64,000 bases of DNA from Actinomadura alba (GCF_014323705.1 NZ_JABVEC010000035.1:1-64000), one strand, 5' to 3'. Positions 7,565 through 16,766 are shown, counted from the first letter of the stretch. Numbers and translations are program-made. The notes: generated by a model not told the origin, from the letters alone.

Positions 7565-7972
7565 TCAGGCGCGGTGCGTGGGATCCTCACTCCCGCCCCC
7601 GAGTCGCTGCCAGACCTCCTGGACGTTTTGGAAGGCGTGCTCGCGCGGCAGTGACTCCAGAGCCCGTACGACGGGGTCCGGCGCACGCAGCCCGCGCGCG
7701 CTCTCGACGAGGCGCTCACGAGTGGCCGGGAACTCTCTGGGCTGGAGCCACCGTGCGATCTCGGCGCGTCCAGAGACGTCCGCGGACGTCATGCCGGTCG
7801 GCGCGCCGCCACCGTGGTCGGGATCGGGCGCGAGATCCGCGATGGGGCCGCCTTCCCGGGGAGGCGCTGCTTCCCGCCACTCCTCCAGGTATGCCTCGAT
7901 GGCCTCCGGCCGCCTCTTGAAGATCTCATCGCGGACCGGGCCGTGCTTGTCACTGCGTCGTTGGATCTCCAC
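7565..7972 (-). CDS. DUF2795 domain protein
   Basis: The 135-residue protein begins MEIQRRSDKHGPVRDE. Its C-terminal half (about 70-128: AEIARWLQPREFPATRERLVESA, then VVRALESLPREHAFQNVQEVW) matches the DUF2795 pattern, a short helical domain common in actinobacteria and of unknown role. The N-terminal half is charged and likely flexible. GTG at 7972 has AGGAGA about 8 bp upstream. It converges with the dehydratase-like gene. Confidence 0.75.
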   Translation of the reverse strand: MEIQRRSDKHGPVRDEIFKRRPEAIEAYLEEWREAAPPREGGPIADLAPDPDHGGGAPTGMTSADVSGRAEIARWLQPREFPATRERLVESARGLRAPDPVVRALESLPREHAFQNVQEVWQRLGGGSEDPTHRA

Positions 7973-8086
7973 CGATCAGTCTCCTCTGCTGAGAGCCGCG
8001 GCTCATCCGTGTCGAGCTTTCGTCGAGCAATACCCAGAACTCTCGTCGGAAACATCCGGCGCCCCGGTCACTCGTCCACAGCGAGA

Positions 8087-8120
8087 CGAGGCCCCACCGG
8101 GAGTTCCCGGTGGAGCCTCG
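8087..8120 (-). terminator. Hairpin after the nuclease remnant
   Basis: 16-nt arms at 8087-8102 and 8105-8120 pair with one mismatch around a 2-base loop, followed by CCTTTG. The hairpin lies 50 bp past the stop at 8171, so it is the likely terminator of the original nuclease gene. Confidence 0.65.
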
Positions 8121-8170
8121 CCTTTGTCGAAAGAGTCGAACAGAGCCGAACAGACCCGATCAGGACCCGA

Positions 8171-8868
8171 TCAGCGACCGGGAAGCCTGAGGCCCACCAC
8201 CACGGGGTCGTGGTCGGAGGAGCGGAAGGCGTCAGGGGCGTACAGGGCCGGCGGGTTGTACTCGGTGTTGTAGTCCAGGATCAGCGGCTCGTCGCTGTTG
8301 ATGTGCCAGATCGACGCCCCGGAGACGAGGAACGACAGCAGCCGGCCGGCGAGCACGTGGTCGAGTTCACCGGCCTGCCCGTCGAACACGTAGCTGTAGC
8401 GCCGCGACGGCGGCACGAAGCGCTCGGTCTGGCCGACGAGCCCGCCGCGCTCGAGGACCTTCTGACCGTGTCGCCGAGCCGCAGCGCCTCAGGCGAGGTG
8501 TACGGGACGGTCGCCGGGTTCTGCCGGGTCGAGCCGTCGTCGACCAGCAGCCGGTGCCGGTCGTTCGCGGCCTGCGTGACGCCGTTGCGGTCGGTCGGCT
8601 GGAACAGCCGTCCGTCCGCGGAGACGGTCACCTCTCCATAGCGCCCGAGCTGGTAGTGCTCGGTGGCGGTGAGCCGCTCCGGGAACGTCACGAGGGTGTT
8701 CTCGTTCCGCTCGAAGGTGACCCCGTCGGCCCGCGGCAGGTCGTAGGGGGCCGGCGCGACGGTACCCGTGACGCAGACGTCGACGGCGATCACGGGCGAC
8801 AGCTCGGTGAGGCCGTTGTACTCCACCGCCCGGCCCGTGACGAGCACCCGGTCGCACCGCTAACAATC
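8171..8868 (-). pseudogene. ExeM/NucH-type extracellular nuclease, decayed
   Basis: Two separated pieces remain. The 5' piece (8868 to about 8465) reads CDRVLVTGRAVEYNGLTELS, then ENTLVTFPERLTATEHYQLG, the OB-fold-like middle of secreted NucH/ExeM nucleases. It starts directly after an in-frame TAG. After LRLGDTV the frame breaks. The 3' piece (about 8430-8171) gives YSYVFDGQAGELDHVLAG and SSDHDPVVVGL, the end of the endonuclease/exonuclease/phosphatase domain with its catalytic DHDP. Several hundred residues between the pieces and the secretion signal are gone, so this is a clear deletion pseudogene. Confidence 0.8.
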
Positions 8869-9418
8869 GGGCGCGACCTGAGGACGCCGCCGGCCGGTGA
8901 CCGGGGTCCGTGCCACCGCCACCCCGGTCACCAGGCCCTCCGCCGCACGATCGCCCCGAACGACGGAGGCGGCCCGGCCGGGTTTCGTGCACCCAAACGA
9001 GCACCAGCACAAGGGGAACCGGTCGAGCCGAGGTACCGGCGTCTCTCGCCGGGAGCGAGCCGTGGCTCCGGCGAGGACGCCATCATCGCCGATTTTCCCT
9101 AGTTCTACAACCTGTTTAGTGGGAAATACCCTTGAACGCCGTACGCGGGATCCACGGCATGGAGCGGGCAATGATCCAGACGAGTGGATCTACCGAACCG
9201 GAACGGGACTTTGAGGAGCGGGCGCCCGCGCGGCAGTGCCTCCCCACCCCTGGGGTACCACCACGCGAGCGCCACTTCACCGCGCCGCGTCGACCCGTCA
9301 GGCCCTCGCCCCTCGAGGAGGATCATCAGGCGAAGTCCCTCGGCCGTCGCGTCACAGCCTCCACGAATGAGAGTAGGGAACGTGTTTGCACGGCGTGCTA
9401 CACCAAGGTGACGGTCTC
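8869..9418. other. Intergenic, no gene supported
   Basis: This stretch of about 550 bp lies between the nuclease remnant and the hexosaminidase. Frames on both strands are Arg/Pro-rich or low-complexity and resemble no family. Some of it may be the vanished 5' part of the nuclease gene. The hexosaminidase promoter should lie in the last 100-200 bp. Confidence 0.4.
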
Positions 9419-9430
9419 GTTTCATGAAAC
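9419..9430. promoter_or_regulatory. 12-bp palindrome across the hexosaminidase start codon
   Basis: GTTTCATGAAAC is a perfect palindrome centred on the ATG at 9424. It might be a repressor site or a chance pattern. Confidence 0.3.
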
Positions 9431-10947
9431 TGATAACTTTCCTACTTGTGACAGCGTTCAGCGTGATCCCCCAACCGGTCTCGCTGACGCCCGTTCCAGA
9501 GACCTGCACGCTCACGGCCGACACGAGGATCCGGGTGACCCACGGCCCGGGCGAGGCCGTCGCCGCGTGGCTCGCCACGCTGCTGCGCCGCCCGACCGGT
9601 CACCACCTTCCGGTGGTCGCGTCCTCCGCCCCCGCCGTGGGTGACACCGGCGGCGACATCGCCCTGTTGCTCGACGACCCCGAGCGGCTGGGCCGAGAGG
9701 GTCATCTCCTGGACATCGGCCACCAGGGCGTACGGCTCCGCGCGCACACCGCCGAAGGGCTCTTCCGGGGGGTGCAGACCCTGCGCCAGCTGCTGCCACC
9801 CGGCGTCGAGCACGCCGGCGCGCGCCCCGGTCCGTGGACGATCCCCGGCGTACGGGTGGAGGACCATCCGCGGTTCGCCTGGCGCGGGGTCATGCTCGAC
9901 GTGGCACGGCACTTCTTCGCCGTGGACACCGTCAAGCGCTTCATCGACCAGGCCGCGGCGTACAAGATCAACATCCTGCACCTGCATCTCACCGACGATC
10001 AGGGATGGCGGCTGGCGATCGACCGGTGGCCCCGGCTGGCGACCTATGGGGGCGGTACGGAGGTCGGCGGCGGCGCCGGTGGTCACTACTCCAAGGCGGA
10101 GTACCGGGCGATCGTCGAGCACGCCGCCGCACGCCACATGACGGTCGTCCCCGAGATCGATGTGCCGGGGCACACCAACGCGGCGCTCGCCTCCTACCCC
10201 GAGCTGAACCCGGGCGGCCGGGCGCCCGACCGCTACACCGGGATCGAGGTCGGCTTCAGCTCACTCGACGCGCACGCGGAGATCACCTACCGGTTCCTCG
10301 GCGACGTCATCGACGAGGTCGCCGAACTGACCCCCGGCCCGTACCTCCACATCGGCGGCGACGAGGCCCACAGTACTGACCCGGCCGACTACGCCCGGTT
10401 CCTCGCGCGAGCCCAGCGGATCATCGGCGAGCGGGGAAAGACCGTCGTGGCCTGGCAGGACGCCGCGTCGGCGCCCCTGACCCGGGGCGCACTGGTGCAG
10501 TACTGGCGCCCCGCCAAGGGGTCGGAACCGGACACCCGGGCGGCGCGTGACGCCGTACGCCAGGGCGCGCGCGTGATCATGTCCCCTGCCGACCACGCCT
10601 ACCTCGACGGCAAGTACCACTCGGGCACGCCGCTGGGACTGGACTGGGCCGGCCATGTGGGCGTGCGCGACTCCTACGCCTGGGATCCCGCGACACTGGT
10701 CGACGGGGTCGAGGAACAGGACATCGCGGGCGTCGAGGCGCCGCTCTGGACCGAGACGGTCACCGGCGCGGGCGACATCGACTTCATGACATTCCCTCGG
10801 CTGCCGGCGCTCGCCGAGATCGGCTGGTCCCCCGCGCGGGGGCGATCGTGGGAGTCCTATCGCGATCGGCTCGCCGCGCACGGCGCCCGATGGACGGCCG
10901 CCGGAGTCGCGTTCTACCGCTCCCCCGAGGTGCCCTGGGCGGGTTGA
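9424..10947 (+). CDS. Beta-N-acetylhexosaminidase, GH20
   Basis: The 507-residue protein has the GH20b N-terminal domain (about 15-140) and the catalytic barrel (about 145-500). The catalytic pair is Asp313-Glu314 in LHIGGDEAHS. RGVMLDVARHFF, LHLHLTDDQGWRL and EIDVPGHTNAAL are further family signatures. The enzyme removes terminal GlcNAc by substrate-assisted catalysis and would act on chitin or cell-wall fragments. The N-terminus has only a short hydrophobic run (LITFLLVTAFSVIP) and one Lys, a weak export signal for a family that is usually secreted. No good ribosome site lies upstream, so the annotated start or an upstream frameshift deserves doubt. Confidence 0.92.
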   Translation: MKLITFLLVTAFSVIPQPVSLTPVPETCTLTADTRIRVTHGPGEAVAAWLATLLRRPTGHHLPVVASSAPAVGDTGGDIALLLDDPERLGREGHLLDIGHQGVRLRAHTAEGLFRGVQTLRQLLPPGVEHAGARPGPWTIPGVRVEDHPRFAWRGVMLDVARHFFAVDTVKRFIDQAAAYKINILHLHLTDDQGWRLAIDRWPRLATYGGGTEVGGGAGGHYSKAEYRAIVEHAAARHMTVVPEIDVPGHTNAALASYPELNPGGRAPDRYTGIEVGFSSLDAHAEITYRFLGDVIDEVAELTPGPYLHIGGDEAHSTDPADYARFLARAQRIIGERGKTVVAWQDAASAPLTRGALVQYWRPAKGSEPDTRAARDAVRQGARVIMSPADHAYLDGKYHSGTPLGLDWAGHVGVRDSYAWDPATLVDGVEEQDIAGVEAPLWTETVTGAGDIDFMTFPRLPALAEIGWSPARGRSWESYRDRLAAHGARWTAAGVAFYRSPEVPWAG

Positions 10948-10994
10948 GCACCACCGTCGGCGTTCAGGTACGGCGGTTCAGGTGGTACGGCGGT

Positions 10995-12158
10995 TCAGGT
11001 ACGCCAGATGAGGACCAGGGCGCAGTCGTCGTCACGGGCGGCGGCCATGGTCTCGACGAGTTCCTTGGCCCCCTTGCGGAAGCCCTGCGGGACCAGTTGC
11101 TCCGCCTCGCCGAGCAACCGGTCGATCCCCGCGTCGAGGTCGCGACCGGGCGACTCGACCAGCCCGTCGGTGTAGAGGAGCAACGCGTCGCCGGGCCGCA
11201 GCAACCCGCTCTCGGGTTCGCATCGCAGGTCGGGGACCACTCCGAGGACGACGCCCTTGGCCGCGCTGACCTGCCAGGTGCCGCTGCGCGCGTCGAACTG
11301 CACCGCCGGCGGGTGCCCGGCGGACTCGACGACGTACTCCCCCGTGGCCAGGTCGACGACGACGTGCACGGCCGTGACGAATCCCTCGTCCCAGCGCTGC
11401 CGCTGGAGATAGGTATTACACGCCGGGAGGAAACGGTCACATTGGACCGATCCAAGCAATCCCCCGAAGGCTCCGGACAGCATGAGGGCGCGGGTACCGG
11501 CGTCGACGCCCTTGCCCGAGACGTCGACGAGCGCCACTTCGAGCGTCTTGCCGTCGCACGCCGAGACGACGAAGTCGCCACCGAACGACGATCCGCCCGC
11601 CTGGAGCAGCACCACCTGGGAGTCCCACCCGGCGGGAAGCTCCGGCATCTCGCCATGCTTGCGAAGCCGGTCGCGGAGTTCGAGCAGCATGTACTCGCCA
11701 CGCAGCCCCTGGACACCGATCTGCTCCCGAGTGCGGGCCAGGGTGATCGCGAGGACGGCCGTGACGAAGACCGTGACCACGACGCCGGGGCCCACTTTCG
11801 GCCAGCTGACCACGAACCCGTCGTATACGATCATCACGGCCACCACGGCGAGCAGGATGCGCAGAGTGCGCACCCGCAGCAGCAGGCCGCCCGCGAGCAC
11901 GGTGAGCACGATCGCGCTCGACGGGAACCAGGTCTGCGAGATCGGAGCCATCAACCCGATCACGATGGTGGCGAGGGCGAGCGCCACGAACATGTTGCGG
12001 TCGCTGGTGAGTTTGCCCCTCCGGAGCCACTGGTAGATCCGCACGAGGATGGGTACGCGCCGTAGGTAGGCGCGCAATCCCGGTGGGAGCAGGTGGACCA
12101 GACGTTGGAGCATCCCGAGAACTGTATCGAGCATCGACCCGACCTGGCTCGAATCCAC
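10995..12158 (-). CDS. Membrane-bound SpoIIE/PP2C-type phosphatase
   Basis: The 387-residue protein has several transmembrane helices in about 55-145 (MFVALALATIVIGLMAP; AIVLTVLAGGLLL; ILLAVVAVMIVYDGFVV; VVVTVFVTAVLAITLA). A C-terminal SpoIIE domain covers about 175-385. Metal-binding acidic motifs are visible in FGGDFVVSA, VALVDVSGKG, LLLYTDGLVE and DDDCALVLI. Such phosphatases dephosphorylate anti-sigma-factor antagonists, controlling stress or development sigma factors. No partner kinase or antagonist gene is adjacent. The start is a GTG at 12158; an in-frame ATG follows at codon 9. Confidence 0.88.
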   Translation of the reverse strand: MDSSQVGSMLDTVLGMLQRLVHLLPPGLRAYLRRVPILVRIYQWLRRGKLTSDRNMFVALALATIVIGLMAPISQTWFPSSAIVLTVLAGGLLLRVRTLRILLAVVAVMIVYDGFVVSWPKVGPGVVVTVFVTAVLAITLARTREQIGVQGLRGEYMLLELRDRLRKHGEMPELPAGWDSQVVLLQAGGSSFGGDFVVSACDGKTLEVALVDVSGKGVDAGTRALMLSGAFGGLLGSVQCDRFLPACNTYLQRQRWDEGFVTAVHVVVDLATGEYVVESAGHPPAVQFDARSGTWQVSAAKGVVLGVVPDLRCEPESGLLRPGDALLLYTDGLVESPGRDLDAGIDRLLGEAEQLVPQGFRKGAKELVETMAAARDDDCALVLIWRT

Positions 12159-12359
12159 GCCACCCTTTACCCTTTGTCACGAATAAATCACCTAACGCAG
12201 GTAACCGAGCGTCTACCGGCTTGACCTCCCCGGATGCCTTCTGCACCACCGCCACCTTCTCCGCGAATCCGGCCGTCGCATCGCCGTAGCACCCTCGTGT
12301 GACGAGACTCCATGCCTGACCACGAGTGGACGGAGATGTTGAAGGGTAGGAGGTGTGCT

Positions 12360-12545
12360 ATGAATCAGCCCGGTATGCGCGTCACCCTCGACGCGGCGAT
12401 GCGAGCGCGGGACGTGTCACGTCCAAGGGCTGAGGGCGAGGAGCCGCCCAAGCCGCAGCCCCCTCGCAAGCCCGCCAAGGGCGAACGCCGCCGGCTCGGC
12501 AAGCGGCAGGCCAGGCAGCAGAACGGCCATCCCGCGTCACCCTAG
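12360..12545 (+). CDS. Small basic protein, unknown
   Basis: The 61-residue protein begins MNQPGMRVTLDAAMRARDVSRP, followed by a Pro/Lys/Arg-rich tail (KPQPPRKPAKGERRRLGKRQ). I do not know the function. The basic, probably disordered tail suggests nucleic-acid or ribosome contact. GTAGGAGGT ends about 6 bp before ATG 12360, an excellent ribosome site, so I prefer this over the upstream ATG at 12312. Confidence 0.7.
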   Translation: MNQPGMRVTLDAAMRARDVSRPRAEGEEPPKPQPPRKPAKGERRRLGKRQARQQNGHPASP

Positions 12546-12578
12546 CGAGATCGTTTCGACGGCACGGGCAGAGAAGAC

Positions 12579-13046
12579 CTACGGGACGAGGGGCAACTCG
12601 CCGGTCCGCTCGTACTTCGTGAGCATCGCGATCCGCCGGACATGCCGCTCATCGCCGGAGAACGGCGTGCTGAGGAACAGGTCAACGAACCGCGTCGCGG
12701 TGTCCAGGTCGTGCATGCGCGCGCCAATGGAGATCACGTTGGCGTCGTTGTGCTCCCTGGCGAGTTTCGCGATCTCCTCGCTCCAGACAAGAGCCGCCCG
12801 TACGCCCTTGACCTTGTTCGCCGCGATCGCCTCGCCGTTGCCCGACCCTCCGATGACGATGCCGAACGAGCCCGGCTCGGCCGCCGCCCGCTCAGCGGCC
12901 CGCAGTACGAAGGGCGGGTAGTCGTCGACGGGGTCGAACTCCGCGGGCCCGCAGTCGACCGGCTCGTGACCGCTCTCGGCCAGCCAGGCGACGAGGTGCT
13001 GCTTCAGCTCGTAGCCCGCGTGGTCGGAACCCAGAAAAACGCGCAT
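12579..13046 (-). CDS. rpiB: Ribose-5-phosphate isomerase B
   Basis: The 155-residue protein has the RpiB start MRVFLGSDHAGYELK, with the phosphate-binding Asp-His at 8-9. The active-site loop is GGSGNGE at 66-72, followed by NDANVISIGAR. The Glu after GGSGNG replaces the Cys of the E. coli enzyme, as in the mycobacterial type. It interconverts ribose- and ribulose-5-phosphate in the pentose phosphate pathway. The frame stays open far upstream, but family homology begins exactly at ATG 13046. Confidence 0.93.
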   Translation of the reverse strand: MRVFLGSDHAGYELKQHLVAWLAESGHEPVDCGPAEFDPVDDYPPFVLRAAERAAAEPGSFGIVIGGSGNGEAIAANKVKGVRAALVWSEEIAKLAREHNDANVISIGARMHDLDTATRFVDLFLSTPFSGDERHVRRIAMLTKYERTGELPLVP

Positions 13047-13081
13047 GGCGGGAAGTCTGTCAGGTCCCGCCATCCGCTCGA

Positions 13082-14185
13082 TCAGGTGGGGGGCGGAAGG
13101 CGGTCTTCCTCGTCGGGCAGCGCGGCATCCGGACGTCTCGGCTCCGCGTCGGCGGCCGTCTCCTCGGCATCGGCCGGCGCCGTACGGTCGGTGTCCGTAC
13201 GGTCCGTCTCCGGGTGGTCGGTCACCTCGGCCGGGTCGGCCTCCCGCTCCTGGGGCGTCCCGCCGGACGCCGGCGGTGCCGGAGGCGGCGGTGGCACCGG
13301 CGGTGGTGCTTGCGGTGCGGAGGAGCCGGGCGGGTACCAACTCGGCGCCTGCTGGGCGTAACCGGGAGGAGGCGGTGGCGCCTGCGCTCCGAACGGCGGC
13401 TGCCCCAATGGCTGCCCCAATGGCTGTCCCGGTGGCTGTCCCGGTGGCTGTCCCGGCATGTGACCTCCGTACGGCATCTGCCCCGGCGGAGGCACGTGGC
13501 CGGGCGGTGGTGGCGCGTAGCCCATCGGCGGCGGCGGCCGGCCGGTGGAGGGGGGCGGCGACCAGGCCGCCGGCTGCTGAACCCCCCAAGCCCCCTGCCG
13601 CTGCGGTGGTGCGGGCCCGGGAGGCGGCGGTGGGACTTGGCCGCCGGGCGCGCCCGGTGGCATGGCCATCGCCGTGTCCTTGCTCCGGCCGACGTTGAAG
13701 ACCAGCAGGACGGCCAGACCCGGCAACCATCCGTAGAGAAGCCCGAAGCCGGCGCCGGAGTCCACGCCGTTCCAGAAGATGAGCCACGTCTGCTCTGCCG
13801 GGAAGTCGTTCGTGAGCGCGATGAGCAGGCCGCGCACCGGGCCCGTCAGCCCCGCGGCGACCACCGTGGCCCACCAGCCCAGGATGAGCGCGCCGATCGC
13901 GCCGTGCCTCGGCTCCAGGGCGCGCGCTCCCGCCATCACGAGCAGGGCGATGAGGCCCAGCAGGAGGATCAGCGCGAAGTCCGCGATGACGACGGACGTG
14001 AAGTTCGGCCCGTACAGGCGCCAGTTCGGGAACTGCACCCGGGCGAGGAGGCGTCCGAAGCCGTCGTATTCGACGTCCTCGCGCAGGAGGTAGTCCTGGA
14101 GCCATTGGTTGCCGAACACGAGGGCGATGACGCCCACCGTGCCGACGGCGCTGAGGGCGAGGGGCACTGTCCGCCGTGCTGCCAT
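13082..14185 (-). CDS. Membrane protein with long proline-rich tail
   Basis: The 367-residue protein has about four hydrophobic segments in the first 170 residues, starting with LALSAVGTVGVIALVFG. Two more are VVIADFALILLLGLIALLV and AIGALILGWWATVVAAGL. A low-complexity tail of about 190 residues follows, rich in Pro/Gly/Gln with GQPPGQP-type repeats (about 240-262) and an acidic end. The tail is probably cytoplasmic and disordered and may contact a partner. I do not recognise the family. It follows the CooC-like gene with a 20-bp gap on the same strand, so they may form an operon. Confidence 0.75.
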   Translation of the reverse strand: MAARRTVPLALSAVGTVGVIALVFGNQWLQDYLLREDVEYDGFGRLLARVQFPNWRLYGPNFTSVVIADFALILLLGLIALLVMAGARALEPRHGAIGALILGWWATVVAAGLTGPVRGLLIALTNDFPAEQTWLIFWNGVDSGAGFGLLYGWLPGLAVLLVFNVGRSKDTAMAMPPGAPGGQVPPPPPGPAPPQRQGAWGVQQPAAWSPPPSTGRPPPPMGYAPPPPGHVPPPGQMPYGGHMPGQPPGQPPGQPLGQPLGQPPFGAQAPPPPPGYAQQAPSWYPPGSSAPQAPPPVPPPPPAPPASGGTPQEREADPAEVTDHPETDRTDTDRTAPADAEETAADAEPRRPDAALPDEEDRLPPPT

Positions 14186-14205
14186 GGCGGCAGGTTAGAC
14201 CGCGA

Positions 14206-15174
14206 TCACTCGTGGCGGTAGCCCTCGGCGGTGAACCCGGGGTCGATCTGCTTCTCGAGGTCTTGGCCCACGGCGCGGTTGGCCCAGCTCCGCGCGTTCT
14301 TGATGTGGAATTCGACGGCCTGCCGGTGGAATCCGGCCCAGTCCTTGGGGCGGGCGTCGACCGCCTCGAGCAGGTGCCCGAGCGCCGCCTCGTTGGAGGT
14401 CTCCAGCGCGACGTCGCCACGGCCCTGTTCAAGAGCGCGCACCGCGGCCGAATGACCCATCCAGGTCAGCAGGTCGGCGCCCACGTGCTCGCGCAGGTAG
14501 GCGACGTCGTCCGGACCGTGCACCTTGTTGCCGACCACCGTGATCGCGACGTCGTAGTCGGCCGCGTAGTCGACGTACTGGCGGTAGACGCCGACGCCCT
14601 TCCAGGTCGGCTCGGCGACGAGGACCAGCAGGTCGAACCGGGTGAACAGACCCGAGGCGAAGGTGTCGGCGCCCGCGGTCATGTCGACCACGACGTATTC
14701 GCCCGGCCCGTCGACGAGGTGGTTGAGGTAGAGCTCGACCGCGCCCGTCTTGGAGTGGTAGCACGCGACACCGAGGTCGTCCTCGGTGAACGGCCCGGTG
14801 GCCATGAGGGTGACGCCGGCGGCGCCGTCGCCCACTCTGACCTCGGTGGCGAGCTTGGTGTGGAAGGGATCGTCACCGCCCACCCGAAGCAGCCGCGACC
14901 CGGTCCCCGGCGGAGTCGTCTTCACCATGGCCGCCGCGGAGGTGATGCGCGGATTGTCGCCGCGGAGATAGTCCTTCAGCTCGGTGAGGTGCGCGCCCAT
15001 CGCCGGGAGCGCCGCCGTCTGGTGCTCGTCGAGGCCGAGCGCGGCACCGAGATGCTGGTTGATGTCGGCGTCGACGGCCACCACCTCGCGGCCTCGCAGG
15101 GCCAGGTGCCGTACGAACAGCGCGGACAGCGTGGTCTTGCCGCTGCCGCCCTTGCCGACGAACGCTATCTTCAC
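14206..15174 (-). CDS. CooC-like P-loop ATPase
   Basis: The 322-residue protein has the deviant Walker A GKGGSGKTT (7-15), as in ParA/MinD/CooC ATPases. VVAVDADINQHLG follows (switch region), then VVVDMTAGADTF. CooC drives nickel insertion into carbon monoxide dehydrogenase. This homologue lacks the paired CxC used by CooC for nickel; only a single Cys is seen near LGVACYHSK. No CO dehydrogenase gene is nearby. The metal link is suggested by the ECF nickel/cobalt transporter 3 kb upstream on the same strand, but the role is unknown. It starts at a GTG preceded by GGGGG. Confidence 0.8.
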   Translation of the reverse strand: MKIAFVGKGGSGKTTLSALFVRHLALRGREVVAVDADINQHLGAALGLDEHQTAALPAMGAHLTELKDYLRGDNPRITSAAAMVKTTPPGTGSRLLRVGGDDPFHTKLATEVRVGDGAAGVTLMATGPFTEDDLGVACYHSKTGAVELYLNHLVDGPGEYVVVDMTAGADTFASGLFTRFDLLVLVAEPTWKGVGVYRQYVDYAADYDVAITVVGNKVHGPDDVAYLREHVGADLLTWMGHSAAVRALEQGRGDVALETSNEAALGHLLEAVDARPKDWAGFHRQAVEFHIKNARSWANRAVGQDLEKQIDPGFTAEGYRHE

Positions 15175-15326
15175 GCGAACCCCCGAATCTCGTTGATTAT
15201 GAAAACCATCGTCGTTTCTACCAGGAATGAGTTTCCCCGCAGATCAAGATCAAATCAAGCGGAACAGGCGGACACGCAGGTCAACGAGCCAACGGCGGCC
15301 AGGCCTGGGCCTTTGTCAGACAGGGC

Positions 15327-16766
15327 CTAGCGGACCCGCCGGCGGAGCAGGAACACCGCCGCCACGCCCGTTCCAGCGAGCGCTTGGGCGACCAGATAGG
15401 GGCCGAGGGCGGGCGGCTGGGTGCTCAGGGCCATCAGGACGGGCGCGCAGCCGAGCGCGGCCACGTCCGCGCCGGTCAGCGCCCAGACGACCGGACCCAT
15501 GGGAACGGCGCCGCCCAGGATGGGGATGATCGGCATCGAATGGTCGATCGGGCGGCGCCGCGCCATCCGCAGGGCCCCGGCGGCCAGGGCCGGCGCTGCG
15601 GCCGGGCCGAACAGCCACCACGGCCCTTCGCTCAGCGCGCCCGCCGCGACGAGCCCGGCGAGCGCGACGCCGAGCCAGCCGCCGCCCGCCAGCGCGGGCA
15701 ACAGCGTGCGGGCCGCCAGCGCGGGCCGGGTACCGACGCCGGACAGCCGCGCCAGGCTCGGGTCGTCTCCGTCCCGTCGTGCCGCCGTCGTACAGGCCGC
15801 CGCGGCGGCGAGCGTTCCGGCGGCGATCAGGACCAGCGCGAACGTGGTGAGACCGCCTCCTGCCCGCGCGGCCAGGGCGGGCAGCGTGGCGCTCGCGAGC
15901 AGCAGCGCCGACCGGCCCGGACGCCGCGCCAGACGGCGCCAGTCGGGCCAGGCGAGCACCAGCGGGCCGTGGAGGCGCGGTGGCCACGGTCGGGACCGCA
16001 GGCCGCGCCCCCGCCAGTGCTCGTCCTCGGCGATCCAGGTCAGCGCGCTGGGATCCAGGAGAACCGTGGCGGTGGCCACCTGACCGGTACGCGTCGAGGC
16101 GGCCAGGACCCTGTGCGCGGGGACGCGTTCGAGCGCCGCCCACGCCCGCCGGGCCAGCACGGCGGCCGCGATGGCCGACACGACCGCGATGGCCGAGCCC
16201 ACGGAGGCGGGCACGCCGGCGACGGCGGCCGGCAGTGGCCGCCACAGACCGCTGCCCAGCACCGCCGCGAGCACCGCGAGCGCCATCACGAAGATGATCG
16301 TTCCTAGCAGCCACGAATCCCACGCCTGCGAGGCCTGCGCCAGCACCGCCATCGCCATCCCGCCGATGGTCGCCGAGACCCCCAGCACCACCGCCGTGAG
16401 CAGCCGCAGCGTGAGCTGGTCGCGGACGCCGAGTGCGGAGAGCAGGCCCACGGCCAGGGCGAGCCCGCCCAGCAGCGAGATCGCGAGCAGAATCCCGACC
16501 GTCCTCCTCAGCACACCGCGACGCGGAAGCGGCGAGAGCAGCAGCCACGCCGCGTCGGCGGCCGAGGTGGCGACGGGACCGAACGCGCGCGCGAGTGCGA
16601 GATAACCCGCAAAGGCCAGAGCGACCAAGGCGATGCCCGCGCCCATCCTCGACGGGTCCACCTGCTGCGCGAGGCTCGTCACCACCGCGCTCGAGGCCGG
16701 GACCAGCAGCGCCACCGCCACGGCGGCTCCGACCACGGCGGAATACCGGTCCGACCAGGTCTTCAT
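15327..16766 (-). CDS. ABC transporter permease-like membrane protein
   Basis: The 479-residue protein is strongly hydrophobic with about ten membrane segments and basic loops. It begins MKTWSDRYSAVVGAAVAVALLVP. ATG 16766 overlaps the stop of the adjacent ATPase gene by 4 bp, so the two are translated together and should form one ABC exporter. The substrate is unknown. A longer upstream frame runs into the ATPase gene and is rejected. No conserved exporter motif beyond hydrophobicity is seen. Confidence 0.78.
   Translation of the reverse strand: MKTWSDRYSAVVGAAVAVALLVPASSAVVTSLAQQVDPSRMGAGIALVALAFAGYLALARAFGPVATSAADAAWLLLSPLPRRGVLRRTVGILLAISLLGGLALAVGLLSALGVRDQLTLRLLTAVVLGVSATIGGMAMAVLAQASQAWDSWLLGTIIFVMALAVLAAVLGSGLWRPLPAAVAGVPASVGSAIAVVSAIAAAVLARRAWAALERVPAHRVLAASTRTGQVATATVLLDPSALTWIAEDEHWRGRGLRSRPWPPRLHGPLVLAWPDWRRLARRPGRSALLLASATLPALAARAGGGLTTFALVLIAAGTLAAAAACTTAARRDGDDPSLARLSGVGTRPALAARTLLPALAGGGWLGVALAGLVAAGALSEGPWWLFGPAAAPALAAGALRMARRRPIDHSMPIIPILGGAVPMGPVVWALTGADVAALGCAPVLMALSTQPPALGPYLVAQALAGTGVAAVFLLRRRVR

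Noticed and set aside
11437-12255. Alternative minus frame (starting MAVVQKASGEVK) overlapping the SpoIIE-type phosphatase
   Set aside because: After the first 35 residues it becomes Arg/Pro/Ala-rich and runs out of frame through the phosphatase domain, which has all its motifs in the other frame.
13047-14432. Fusion of rpiB with a long N-terminal extension
   Set aside because: Upstream of ATG 13046 the translation is Arg/Gly/Ala-rich and is the out-of-frame reading of the proline-rich membrane protein gene. RpiB homology starts exactly at 13046.
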